From Anaeramoeba flamelloides (Eukaryota > Metamonada > Anaeramoebidae): DNA of 64,000 bases. The notes under the pieces are model-generated. The model did not search any database. It worked only from the letters and a program-made list of their open reading frames with translations, and was not told where the DNA came from. Position numbers and translations under genes: made by a program. Shown in pieces: positions 1 to 14,800 of the stretch; position 1 is the first letter of the stretch; every line of letters begins with the position of its first letter. Location of the stretch: the NCBI GenBank assembly GCA_027625915.1, contig JANTQA010000047.1, forward strand, positions 5,456,001-5,520,000. The letters are read 5' to 3'.

Positions 1-3484
<3,484 letters not shown>

Positions 3485-3571
3485 TTTGAATGTAATTCTT
3501 TTATTATTCAACTTGTTATTAATAATTTTTTTTTTTTTCTTTTCTTTTTAAAAATTTTTGTTATTACTTGA

Positions 3572-3577
3572 AATAAA
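3572..3577 (+). promoter_or_regulatory. Candidate poly(A) signal of the formin gene
   Basis: An AATAAA hexamer lies about 90 bp after the formin stop codon and before a T-rich stretch. In such AT-rich DNA the hexamer is common by chance. Confidence 0.35.
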
Positions 3578-4589
3578 CACATTTTTATTTATATATTCTT
3601 TTTTTTTTTTTTTTTTTTAATGATTCTTATCTCTTTTTTTTGTGATTTTTTTGGGTTGAAAAATAAATCAAAATTTAATGAGACATATAATTTTTATTTT
3701 TGAAATTTTGTACACTCCTAAAATTAAAAAGGAATACATAATAATTTTCGAATGTTTATTCTTTCTTTAAATTTTAAATTGTTTATTTTTTTTTTATAAT
3801 AATTTTAAAGTGTTATAAAGGGAATGATTTTTATTTTTCAAAATGATGAATTTTAAAAAGATTAGAAATTATAGAAATATGCTGGATATGCTACAAACAC
3901 CAATTCAATAATTTTGACACACCAAAATTCGATTTGTAAAAAAAAAAAACTTATTTAATAAATTCTCAAGAAGATTTATCAAATTAGAGCCATTCACTTA
4001 TTGAAATGTTAATACTTTTGTATAATTTACAATACTCACAAAACAATACATATATTCTTATCAATACAAATAAATCATGGGTGTGTTAAAAATTTTGGAG
4101 AGAGCAAAACAAAAAAATACATTAGTAAATTTGTTGAAATTCTATTAGGAATATTGATCGATCAAAGGTTAGATACTACCAACTAATTTTATTTGAGTTC
4201 TTCTATTTTGAACAACTTGACTTTAACATAATATCAATTCTTGAAAAAAATTTTGATCCAACCAAACAAGTTACGTAATTAAAACAATGAAATGAAAACA
4301 AAAACTAATTGATGAAAAAATGATTTTCATATTTTAGAAAAATCAAAATTATCTCCAATTTCCATGAAATCGAATTATTGTGATTGTTTGGTATGCTTTA
4401 GCTGTGTGTAAAAATTTTGAATTTTTGTTTTTATTTAAGATAATTAAAATCGAAAATTCTTTATTTACAACTTAAAAATATTTAAGTTATCCTTCAAGTT
4501 TGGCAACCCTATAATTTAGGACGTTTACTAACTGTTTGAATAGATATTATTATATAATAAAAAAAAAAATTCAAATAAATTATACCATC

Positions 4590-4815
4590 TATGTCTAAAA
4601 TATGAACAAAAGGAAATAAGAGAAAATATTCATCATTTTTTATGGTTCTACTCTTCCTATGAAAAAAATCGATTAATTTTTCTAAACAAATCAAAAGAAT
4701 TCAACTTTAATGAAATAATTTTAAATAGTGATAGTTCTCAATTATTTCCATAAATGAATAATCCTGGAATATATGATTTTACGCTTAAATTTATGAAAGG
4801 AAATTCAAGTATAGG
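4590..4815 (+). mobile_element. LINE relic, C-terminal end of the reverse-transcriptase protein
   Basis: Conceptual translation contains ENIHHFLW followed by YEKNR, and later an IYDFTLKF segment. These align with [17 protein letters not shown] and IYDSLLKF of the better LINE copy near 23.3 kb. That Cys/His stretch is the zinc-knuckle found at the C-terminus of many non-LTR reverse transcriptases. The first Cys is lost here and the frame is interrupted: an old 5'-truncated copy. Confidence 0.6.
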
Positions 4816-5202
4816 TGTATTTAGAGTGTAAATTACACTTTACCCTCAATAAAAAAATAAAAATAAAAGATTAATTTTTTGTTTTCTGTTTAAATGCCTC
4901 ATTCAGAACTCTTTTAATTTTTTTTGTTCTAAATTTAAATTTTTTGAGTTTGAAAATTCTTTAGATTTTTTTTTTTTTGTTATTTGAATTTTTTAAACCA
5001 AAAGAAGTGCAATTCCACAATATCATTTTTGGTGACAAACCACACTTTGGACCTGGAGCAAATCCATGACAAGTTACTCTAACATTAAGTATTATTACAA
5101 ATTAATTAAATAACCAAAACCAAGATAGAGACCAAATATATATAATTATTTTAAATGAGAAGCAAAAGAATAAATAGAAAAAAAAAAAAGAAAAAAAACG
5201 AA

Positions 5203-8200
5203 TTAATCTAATTCATTAACAAGCAAAGAAACTTGTTCGTTTGTATAGAATTGGAATTTTCCATCTTTAACAGCAGCAATTTCAACATTTTTTTCAGATA
5301 ACTGTTCTTCCATCACTTGTTTTAATGTTTGGAGAGCAAGTGTTTCTGCTTCTTTGAATGACATGTCTTTGTCATATTTTTCTTGTAAACTGCTTTGTGC
5401 TCCTTCAGAGCCTGCACCAATGGCCTTTGCTAGATATTCTGTGTATGTTCCCGATGGGTCTGTGTGAAACATTGTTGGTACACCTTCAGAATCAACTCCT
5501 GCAATCAACAATGAAACACCAAATGGTCTTGACATTGTTGACTTCCCTCTGTCTTCGCCGAATCTCAATGCAAGATCACAGACAGATTGTGTCACAGATT
5601 CTGTTCCGATCTTTTCCCCATATGTAAATCGGTGGTTCTGACATTCAACCCTTGCATGTTCAACTAATGTCCTTGAATCTGCAGTCAATCCAGACATCGC
5701 ACATCCGATGTGCTCATCAATTTTAACAATCTTTTCAATTGAAGATGATTCAAGCAAAGAAGATGTTAATCTTTTTTCAACAACGAGAACAACACCTTCA
5801 TTTGTTCTTATACCAATTGCTGTGGAGCCCAACTATTTATTTTTATTTTATTATTTTTATTTTTTTTTATTGAGTCAAGATTTTTAAAAAATTGGAAAGT
5901 CAATTTATTTATAATTTTTAAAAAAGTCATTGTTTATTATTATTATCATTATTGTTTTGTTTATCTAATTAATTTATATTTTTTCTCAAATTATAATCCT
6001 AAAATAAGCAAAACATAAATATTTCAAGAAATAATTGACAAAAACAGAGAAATTACAGAAATCAGATAAATTATAGAAATCACATAAATAATAGAAACCG
6101 AGAAATGGTAATTTTTTTATTTTTTATACTTTTTACCTTTTCCAAATTTCCCTTTTAAGTGGCTCTATGTTCCTTCTCTTTTTGTTTTTTTTAGGTGTTT
6201 GGGAAAGGTAAAAAGTATAAAAAATCATTATAAGAATTAGTTGATCTGATCGTGACTAACCCAACCAAACTTGTTCATGATCAGATCTTCGACGAGGACT
6301 TATGCGACTGAACTGAATCCAACGAATGCGATCTGAAACCAACCAAAGTGAACCGAATTGAACTTTCCGTACTATCTGTCGAGTCGTTACTTGGACTGTG
6401 TTTTTGCTATCGAGTCGGTATCTTGTACTGGGATTTTGCGAAAACAAGATTTGGGAAACTTACAAAAAAAAAAAAAAAATAAAATAATAAAAAAAAAAAT
6501 AACACAAAAAAAAAAATAAAAAAAAAAAAGCAAAGCAACTGAAAAGAAAATTTCGAAAACCAAATCTTATTCTTAAAAACCAGATCTTTTTAGATTCAAC
6601 CCATCTATAAAGTTTTAAATCAAAATTTAATAAACAGCCTTTTTCATTTGATCTATAGTTGTTCAAATATTTAGAACTCTTTATTAAAACAACCTATGGT
6701 GGCGATCCAAAAAAAAACGACATAAAAGGAAACAACCACCAGCCCATTCAACACTTGGGGCACAAAAAAAAACTTTTCACTGAAGTTTTTTCTTTTTTCT
6801 ATTATTTTTTGACTCTTTCATTTCTTGCTTTTCTTTCTCTTTTTCTTGTCTTTTTTCAGAAATAATTTATTCTTTTCATTTTTTAAAGAAAAGATATCCT
6901 TTGAGCTGTAATCCTGCTTACGTTACAGTTAGGATAAAAAAACCCTAAATACAATTTTAGAGTTTCAGGCAAATAGGAGGTAATTTTGTTGAATCACCTC
7001 TGCTCAACAATAAAAAAAAAAAAAAAAAAATGGTAATTTTTTTTTGAGAACAATTTTTCAAAACCAAATTAATTGAAATGTTCTTTCTTTAAATTTTATT
7101 TTTATCATAAAGAATTAAACAATTCAAACAATTTATTAATACCAATAAGAAAATAACAATTCAAGATTTTATAAAAAATGGGAATATGTATAAGGGGTAT
7201 CTCAAAATAGTAATACAATCCTCAGAAAAAGAATTTTACCCAAACACAATTATTGACATACCATTAATTTTTTATTTTCAAATATTTACAATAAAATTTC
7301 GATTTTTTTTAAAAAAGTGCGAGCTAAAAATTTTGGGTAGCGAAAATTATCCAAAAAATTATTTTATATTGAAAATTATTTTTTGAACTAATTTTTAAAA
7401 TGAGGGAAAAATTAATTGTCTTTTGTTTTTTTTTTTTTTGAATTTGATCGTTTTTTTTTTCAAATTTACTTTGAGTTAATTAAAAATTAATAATAAAAAA
7501 TATATATTAATTTTATGAATAAGATAAATAATAATCCATCAAAATATTATCAAATATATTTTGTTTAAAAATATTAAAATTAATAAAAAAGTCTGGTTAA
7601 TGTTGATAAAAAAAATTAATAAAAAAAGATCAAAATAAATTTGCAGTTTTTTTTTTTTTTATTATTTTTTTATTTCGAGTAGAGGTGATTAAACAAAATT
7701 ACTCCCCTGTTTGCCTGAAACCCTAATATATATATATATATATATAGACACAGAGAGAGAGATATTTTTATTATGGCTATAAATAGGGACAAGATTATAT
7801 CTCATAGGAAATTTGCATTTTTTTTTAAAAATCCCGTTCTGAATATATTTATAATGATATAATGGTGAAATAATTTGAAAAATGATTGAAAGTACGTTAT
7901 TTCATTTGATATATTATTTCGAATAAAATAAAGGCAAGGCAAATGTGTTAATTTAAGTAATTATTTCTGAGTTAAAATTTATTTTGAAAAATATATTTTG
8001 TTAACTACTAATCTTATAAAAATAATATTTAGAATATGATTCAAATTGATTTTAGTATATTTATTTTTCAAAATTCGATTAATAATAATAAAAACAAATA
8101 AAATGATAAACTTATGTATTGAATATGATATTTTCATTTCTTTTTCTAAATAATTGAAAATAATTTGGTATTTATTTCTTTACAAAATAATGTGTTTTGT

Positions 8201-9346
8201 TTTTTTATGGTTGTCCATCATCGTTTTATAATTTCTGATGTGATAGTTAAGTTTATTACTCTCAATCCCATTAATAATCGATAATTAACACAAATTATTA
8301 ATTTAATATCTGTAAGTGAACATGTAATGTTGAGGTTATTTCATAATTTCATCAAAAATGGAAGTGTTAATGTGAAAATGTACCAAAAGAATTAATTCAG
8401 GACACACGTCCCAAATGAATTAAGGGAATATATAACAAATGTCATCCTTTGTTTTATATGCTCAGAATTCATTTGAGATGTAAATCCTTAAAATGAAAGA
8501 ATTATTTCACTTTAAAGGAAAATTTTGGAAAAATTGTTGATAGTAGATTCAAAATTTATTATAATAATTATTGTGTTGGATTATGAGTATAACACTCCAG
8601 CGATTACTAAATTGTTTAAAAAGAAATAATTCTTTTAATAATGAGAAAAAAAAAGTCAAATTATTTCAAAAGAAATCAAAATTTTAAATTTAAAAAAAAA
8701 GTTTCTTTTTGATCTTTTTTATGGGATTTTAATTGTTGTCAATTCTTTTGCGATAAGTATTCGAAGAAAATATTTGTTTGAATATCTCAACAATACTACC
8801 ATACTTATTATCAATGAAATTTGTTGTTGAAATTAACCACTTATGTTTCAGAAACAATGATTTAAAGTAGAGCAATCTTTAAATTAAAATATAGAGTATT
8901 TATCCAAAGTGCACTTTTTAAAACCAAAATGGAAATCAAAAAGAGAAAAGTTTGAATATTTTTTTGATTGGGAAATTCGTCAGAAACAAAGAAAGCAAAG
9001 AAGGAAGAAATAAAAAATTTATTAAAAAAATAAAAAAAAGGAATTATTTTTGGATAAATATTCATTTTCTTGAAAAGGTTTTGTGTTTAATTTTAAAATC
9101 GTTTTGTTTTGGATTTTCTTAAAATTGTTTTTTGTTTTTGGTTATTGGTAAAAGTTCAAGGACTTGATATTTGGATTAACAAAAAAAGAAAAAGAAAAAA
9201 CAAAAAGAAATTTGGGTTTTTTTTTATTTTTTTTGAATAAACCAAATTACCTTGACAGCTTGTAAACTATATTCAATTTGATAAAGCCTCCCTTCTGGTG
9301 AAAAAGTGTTTACACCTCGATCATATTCATTTCTTGTAAGAAACAT
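5203..9346 (-). CDS. PSMA5: 20S proteasome subunit alpha type-5, copy A; complement(5203..5832, 9251..9346)
   Basis: Alpha-5 is a non-catalytic subunit of the outer alpha ring of the 20S proteasome, helping form the gate and the docking surface for the 19S cap. Exon 1 (32 codons) encodes [16 protein letters not shown] then [16 protein letters not shown]: the alpha-subunit signature with the YDR gate motif. It ends AAG|GTAATT. Exon 2 starts after ATAG with [13 protein letters not shown] and contains [17 protein letters not shown] and [11 protein letters not shown]. Spliced length is 241 residues, the usual length of PSMA5. Without exon 1 the second exon would begin at a TTG, so the split model is required. 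The 3.4 kb intron holds repeats and a retroposon-like insertion. Copy B encodes the same protein. Certain as to family and subunit. Confidence 0.95.
6118..7029 (+). mobile_element. Retroposon-like insertion ending in poly(A)
   Basis: Present in PSMA5 copy A and absent from copy B. It is flanked by a direct repeat reading AATGGTAATTTTTTT (around 6108-6121 and again from 7030) and ends in about 19 A residues: the target duplication and tail of a target-primed insertion. Inside are an inverted repeat (about 6120-6150 with 6198-6230), an unusually GC-rich part (6240-6450) and a 3' end, GTTTCAGGCAAATAGGAGG, that recurs inverted near 7690-7728. No open protein is recognisable, so it may be a SINE-like or composite element. 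Confidence 0.6.
7640..7728 (-). mobile_element. 3' end copy of the retroposon family at 6118-7029
   Basis: Read on the minus strand it repeats GTTTCAGGCAAACAGGGGAG, then a TAATTTTGTTTAATCACCTC-like stretch, then an A-rich tail. It matches the end of the insertion just upstream in opposite orientation. A GAGG/CCTC stem before the A tail resembles the LINE tails at 23.5 and 47.8 kb. Confidence 0.5.
9251..9346 (-). CDS. PSMA5: PSMA5 copy A, first exon (32 codons)
   Basis: A short conserved exon standing alone in non-coding DNA. It begins at an ATG and ends in phase 0 at a GTAATT donor. Its product, [16 protein letters not shown] and onward, is the N-terminus missing from the exon at 5203-5832. 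Copy B has the same exon at 25866-25961, with one synonymous change noted by eye (Ser TCA versus TCG). Confidence 0.93.
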
Positions 9347-10639
9347 TCTGAAAAGAATTTGTTTTTGTTTTTTTTATAAAAAAACAAAGAAATTTGATGT
9401 TGTCAAAACAATAACAAAAAAAAATAAAAAAAAAAGGAAAAAGGGATCAAAAAAAAAAATTTTATGGTTGTGTTAAATTTAGAAAACAAGACATCTTCAA
9501 AAAAAAAGAATTAAAAAAAAATTTTACTTTTGAAAGTTTGAAAGTGATAAATTAAAAAAAATGAATCCAAACTGTTTCTTATTACACAATTTATAGGGCT
9601 TTTGCAAAGTTTGGAACTTTATTAATCTTGGAAAGTCTCTGAATGTTTTCAAAAGGATGAAAGAGTGTCCAAAATGTATTGAATTTTTGAACTGGTATCT
9701 CAATTAATAAGGGGAAAAAATTTTCACTTCCTTTTCTCTCTTTTTCTTTCACAAATTGATTTTTCCAATTGAAATAAATTGTAATTTGTGATTTCTATTT
9801 ATTTTTTTGAACCCATTCAATGTTATATATCAGCCGTGTGTTGGGTGAATGAAGGATCCCAAAAGAAAGGAGATTTCAGGATTGAAAAAAAGTTTATTAG
9901 ATTGAAATTTTCTCCCGTTTTATATTTGAAATATCTGGAATCATGAACTTCTAATTCAGAAATACTCCAACATACACTCAAATGTATTTGACTAAATCTG
10001 ATCCATGTCTCTCGGGTATTTTTTGGTTTTCCATTTAATCTTGAAATATAATTTCATTTTAAAGTATCTTTTACAGAATATCAGAATTTGCTTACAATAT
10101 CCATTTATATTACACTTGGAAATTACTAAAATTAAAATTAAATTCAATAAGAATATTACTATTTATGGTAACTTTGAAGTTACAGTTTATTCAAATATAA
10201 AATGTCTATATATATTATCGCCCAAAATAAACTCAATTTCAAAAATAATGCAAGATTTTTGATCAGAAAAAAATTTATGTAATTGTTTTTTTATTTGTTT
10301 AATAATGTATTTTACTAAAGTGTTTAGAGATAATATCCAACATAATTTAATAAATAATAAATAAAGTATAATCATTTTATTTTTTGAAAGACAATTATAA
10401 AAAGAAATAAATAATAAGATTAAAGTTTGCTCCGAATTTTGACGTTTGGTTTATATATTTATTCATTTTTTTACTAAATAATATAAAAATAATTGGTTTT
10501 TTTTTTAGAAATGATAATGATTCTGGTTGTAATATACAGACATTATAATATGAAGATCCGATATTTGAACAATATCAACCACATTCTCTTACATTGTTTA
10601 TGATTTATTTAAAAAATTTCAAAAAAGAGCATTGGCTTA

Positions 10640-10850
10640 CTTTTAATGAAAATCGGGCTTATTTTCCATAGAATCATTAACCCTTTCAAGTAGTCATTTG
10701 ATTTAGAATATTTTGGACTAGTGTGAAATTTTAGCCTGAATAAGAATTGGAACAATGGCCTTCTAAATTTATCAAGTGTACCTGATTCTTGAAGAGTATT
10801 GGACAGTCCAGTTCTATGTTCAACAAAATCTCTAATTCAAATTAGATATT
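10640..10850 (+). repeat. Dispersed repeat, copy 1 (partner 60395-60615)
   Basis: Shares an ordered series of blocks with the distant copy, including AAAATCGGGCTTAT, CATCTGATTTAGAATATTTT-like, AAGAATTGGAACAA and ATTGGACAG. No coding capacity or terminal structure was recognised. Family unknown. Confidence 0.6.
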
Positions 10851-11172
10851 TGGGAAGTATCTATTTATTTATTGTTTTTTTGTTTCGCAAAGAATTTTGA
10901 TTAAATCTTTGATTTTTCTCAATTCTTAAAAGTAAAATATAAACTATTTTTCAGTTTTTATATTTTTTTTTTTTTATGAGGAAAATCAATAAATTGAAAA
11001 TTCTCACAAAAAAATAAATAAGTACAAACAGGTGAACTTTGAGAATCCATTCTTGCATTCTCTCTAAAAAAAAAATTATTTCAAGTTTTTATACTCATTC
11101 ATTATATGGTGTTTTTTAAGTGTAACAAGCAAAACAAATATCTTGGGCTAAAACAAGGACTGTTTACCTTGT

Positions 11173-11594
11173 GGGAAAAAAGTGAAACAGGAAAAAAAGT
11201 TCAATATGGTTTTTAATTGGGAACATTACTGAAAATTCAAAGTAAGATCAATGAAAAAAAGAATAAATAACTAAATAAAAACAAAATGAAGTATTCTCCA
11301 CCTTAACAGTTTTTTTAATACTATCCTTTAGTATGGGCTTTTCATTGATTGATCAATTATTAAAAATTTGTTCAAAAAATTGACTATTCTTGAGATCTCC
11401 AAAACAACACTTACAATTTAAATAAATCAAGTAGATTTAAATTGTATTTGTTGATATGATTGAAAAATACTATAATGGGTTATTATTTGAAGTTAATTGG
11501 TTTCTTCTTTTTATTGATTTTACTTTGAATTTTGAGTAATGTTCCCAATTAAAAACTGTGTTGAACTTTTTTTCAATGTTTCACTTTTTTTCCA
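11173..11594. mobile_element. MITE-like element with long terminal inverted repeats
   Basis: Arms of about 90 bp (11173-11275 and 11505-11594) are reverse complements of each other, both containing TAATTGGGAACATTACT. The 230 bp centre has no gene. A related element with the same GGGAACATTA core lies at 44281-44740. Confidence 0.65.
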
Positions 11595-11868
11595 AAATGG
11601 ATAGTATTCAAATCTATTCTATAAAGACTACCTTAAATAATTTATTCGACATATTTTTGCCCAAAATCAAAGAATATGTTCAAAAAACAAACTGCCAAAT
11701 TCTCAGTAATAAAAACCCCAAGTCAAAGGTCTTCGAGATGGAAAGAAAACTTGTAATTAAGAAAAAAAAAAACACTTTTTAATTTCATTTTTTCTCTTTT
11801 TTAACACAAGATATTTATTTGGATCCTTTTCTTTAGAACAACACAATCAAAAAACCAGATTATCCAAA

Positions 11869-14800
11869 ATGGGAAATCAATTAAAAAAAAAAATACACAA
11901 TAGGAGAGCAAGAAGGGAGTGGGGGCTTAGGGTATTGTTTTTAAAATGTATCCAGGTGTTTCCAAAAACAAAAAAAGAAAAAGTTACGATCTTTCTTCTT
12001 GATAAGAAAGAATATTTCAGCAAATTCAAAATAAAAAAAAAGAAAAGAAAGAAAAAGAAACAAAAGTAAGGTTTTTAAATCTTTTAAAAAACTGGTATTA
12101 CGCAACAGGCAAGGGCCAAACACCCAAAAGTACTTTCAATTATTCCATTCCAAGAGAAAACCTTTTTCGAAACCAATAATTATCTTGGGTACATCACAGA
12201 AAGGGTCATGTGTTCACTTGGAAATTTGTTTGGTGTTTATGAAAATTTAGAATCTGTTTCCCATACGATTTCAAACAGATCCTTTGATGACTTGGAGTGC
12301 TCTCTAATTTTAAGAGATCTTTCTCATTCAATTTCATTTTTACATAAAAACAATATCGCTCACTTATCAATTGCTCCAAATTGTATTTATATCACAAAAT
12401 CAGACAAGTGCAAATTAGGTGGCTTTTGTTTTTCACAAACTGATGTGAAAATAGAGTTTTCTTATGATTTTAAATTGACTTATCCAAAGGTTTGTGTGTT
12501 TTTTTTTTTTTAGTTTTTTTTACTTTATTTTTTTTTTGCAAATCACAAGAACAAAACGGAAAAAAAGGATTAAAAATCGAAATAATTTTTTTTGAAAATC
12601 AAAGTAAAACCTTTTTTTTTTTGAGACTATTTTAAATCAAATTTCAACTTCAAAAGATTTTCTTTTGGCTTGTTTTCCTTGTAAAAAAAAATACTAAAAA
12701 AAAAAAAACTTGGAAAATTCTCGTCATTTCTTTCAAAAGAAGAACTTTGTTTTCTAAAATCCAATAACCCTCCAAAAAAAAAAAAACAAACAAAATTACA
12801 GTTAGTCTGATCGTTTACCACAGAAGCAATAAACTTAAGGACTATCTAAAAAAAGGCCATTTTGGGGGTAACGTGGGTTAAAACATCACAGTTTTAGACT
12901 CTTTATCTTTTTCAATTAACGAGAAACCTAAAATGCAAAATTTTTCAGAATTTTTTTGCAAAATTTCAAAGGCAAAAACATTTTTTTGAATGTTCAAATT
13001 CTTTTGTCATTTTTTCATCGCATCTAATTTTTAGCAACCCCAAAAAAATGAAAAAAGAAATTGTTTTTTCTTTTCAAAGACAAATTGACGATATTTGATT
13101 TCATCGTTTCCAACAAAAAGGTGTTTTTTTTGTCGAAAAGAACACATAAAAAATTTTTTTACAAATAAGATCAAAAAAATTCTAAAAAAAAAACAAAAAG
13201 AAAATAAGTAAAAAAATTCTCTAAAAAAAAAGAAAAGTTTATTTATAAAAAAAAGGAAAAGAACCCCCTTTAAGATTTTTTAACTATATTAGAGAATAGT
13301 ATTTGGGTGAAAACCAAGTATTTTTTGTAATTTTAATAATAAATGTACACTTCCATTCTAAGAATATTTGAAGTTCAGTTTTTTGCAGGTATGTGCAAGT
13401 CATTAGTGGAATATAATGTAGAGACTTGTGAGTTTTTTCTGGACTTTTTTTTTTTGTGGATCATTTGATTGTTTTTGTTTTGTAATTTTTTGGGAATTTT
13501 GGGTTGCAGTTTTGAAAACTTTCTAACACAGCGTTCTGCTGCGGTTCTTTGAAATTGTTTGTTGGCTATTGGTTTGGGGATTTAATTTAGTGTCTTGAAT
13601 ATTTCTTTTATCGAATAAAAAGAAAATAAAAATAAGAAAAAAATAAAAAGATGAAAAAATAAAAAAATAAAAAAAATCCTCTTTGCAAATGAGAAAAACA
13701 AATAATGAAAATGAATGAAAAATAAAAAACAAATCACTTCTAACTTTTCCCCTTTTTTAATTTTAAATTTTTTTTAAAATGACAAAGAAAAAATTTCATT
13801 TCGATAAATTTAATGTACACAACCCAACCATGATCGTTCTAATTGAAGTATTGTCTTACAATCGATTTTTAGCTCTGAAAAATGAAAGTTAGAACGATCA
13901 TGGTTGGGTTGTGGTTTTCAGTAATAAGTTTGCTGATAAGAAACTGATCTATCTAAATTACCAATTCCTAAATTTTTGAAATTAGATCTTTCTTCTGGTT
14001 AATAAGAAATAAAGAACACATTTCACTCATGTTTTAATCCATATGAAGTCAATAGTGGTCTTTTTTTAGATAATCCTTAAACACCTTTTAATTTAGGCTA
14101 TTTAAAATCTAAATTTCAAAATTTCTTCAGATTATTTTTTTGATTTCTTATCTAAATTCAGCATTAAATGGTTTTTATTCCATTCAATTCACTTTTAAGG
14201 CACAAACTTTGAACGAAATTTAAGGCACTCACTTTAAATTTTTTTAAGAAAACCAGACAAAGTGTTGAAAAATAAACAACCTTTCCAAAATAAACATTGC
14301 CCTTTAAGTGCCTCAGTTTATTTTGATTATTAAAAGGACTACATACTCTTATTTTTTTATTTGAATACACCCTTTCCAACACTAAAGTAAAAATTCTAAT
14401 ACATAGAAATTGTTTTTTTAAAATTTTATTTTATGAAATAGAAAATTTAATTTCTATCATATCTACCAAAGAAAACTTTCAATTACTGTTAGGTTCATAA
14501 GAAAAAAAAATACAATTTTAATCTCAAAAGTTCAATAATGAAGGGCTTAATTAATATCTAAATTTTAATTGTTGAATGGTTTGTAAAAATCTTTTGGTTT
14601 TTTTCATCCAATTTGATAACTAATAATTCGGTACTCAAAAGAAAATTTTAACATTTATTAATTAGAAAATGATAGTATGATCATAAGAGGAATTTTTTTT
14701 TATTATTAGCAAAAAAATCCAAAAAATTGAATTTAAAAAGAATGGAAAGCTGAAAGGAATTTTCCATCATTGTTTTGAAATTTTTTAAATCTAAAATATT

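Larger units (their letters stand above)
3485..5132. other. Intergenic, no gene seen
   Basis: AT-rich spacer between the convergent formin and proteasome genes. Apart from one LINE 3'-end relic (about 4590-4815) I see only homopolymers and no RNA gene. Confidence 0.6.
5833..9250 (-). other. PSMA5 copy A intron (3.4 kb)
   Basis: On the minus strand it runs from GTAATTTGG next to exon 1 to ATAG before exon 2. The 290 bp next to exon 2 (5833-6117) look identical to copy B. Then comes an insertion (about 6118-7029) absent from copy B. The stretch 8640-8870 is only moderately similar to copy B, and the last part (8870-9250) is similar again. No further exon is needed to complete the protein. Confidence 0.8.
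5133..9550 (-). repeat. Segmental duplication, copy A
   Basis: Matches 20866-26166 in the same orientation, about 15.7 kb away. It covers the whole PSMA5 gene, about 70 bp downstream and 200 bp upstream, presumably including the promoter. Identity is patchy: apparently near 100% over exon 2 and adjacent intron, clearly lower in mid-intron, high again at exon 1. Each copy has insertions the other lacks. Confidence 0.9.
9551..11868. other. Intergenic between divergent PSMA5-A and SCYL2-like genes
   Basis: No gene seen. It holds part of a CTGGTATTTGAAT-family MITE (about 9684-9800), one copy of a dispersed repeat (about 10640-10850, partner near 60.4 kb) and a long inverted-repeat element (11173-11594). 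The promoters of both flanking genes must lie here, but no motif stands out. Confidence 0.55.

Noticed and set aside
5358-5627. 89-codon frame antisense to PSMA5 (and its twin at 21091-21360)
   Set aside because: Its conservation between copies is fully explained by the conserved PSMA5 exon on the other strand.
6256-6447. 63-codon frame in the GC-rich island
   Set aside because: Short, no recognisable motif, and open mainly because local GC content lowers stop frequency. Treated as part of the retroposon-like insertion.
10005-10262. 85-codon frame with hydrophobic stretches
   Set aside because: Low-complexity AT-driven composition, no conserved feature, no partner in the duplicated regions.
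12066-12108. 43-bp intron GTAAGG...CAACAG in the SCYL2-like gene
   Set aside because: It joins the wrong frame. The alternative 48-bp version ending at 12113 keeps frame but has a weak acceptor, so only that one was mentioned.
11869-12113. Programmed ribosomal frameshifting in the SCYL2-like gene
   Set aside because: Several changes within 220 bp, all at homopolymers, are far likelier to be consensus errors or decay than repeated programmed shifts.
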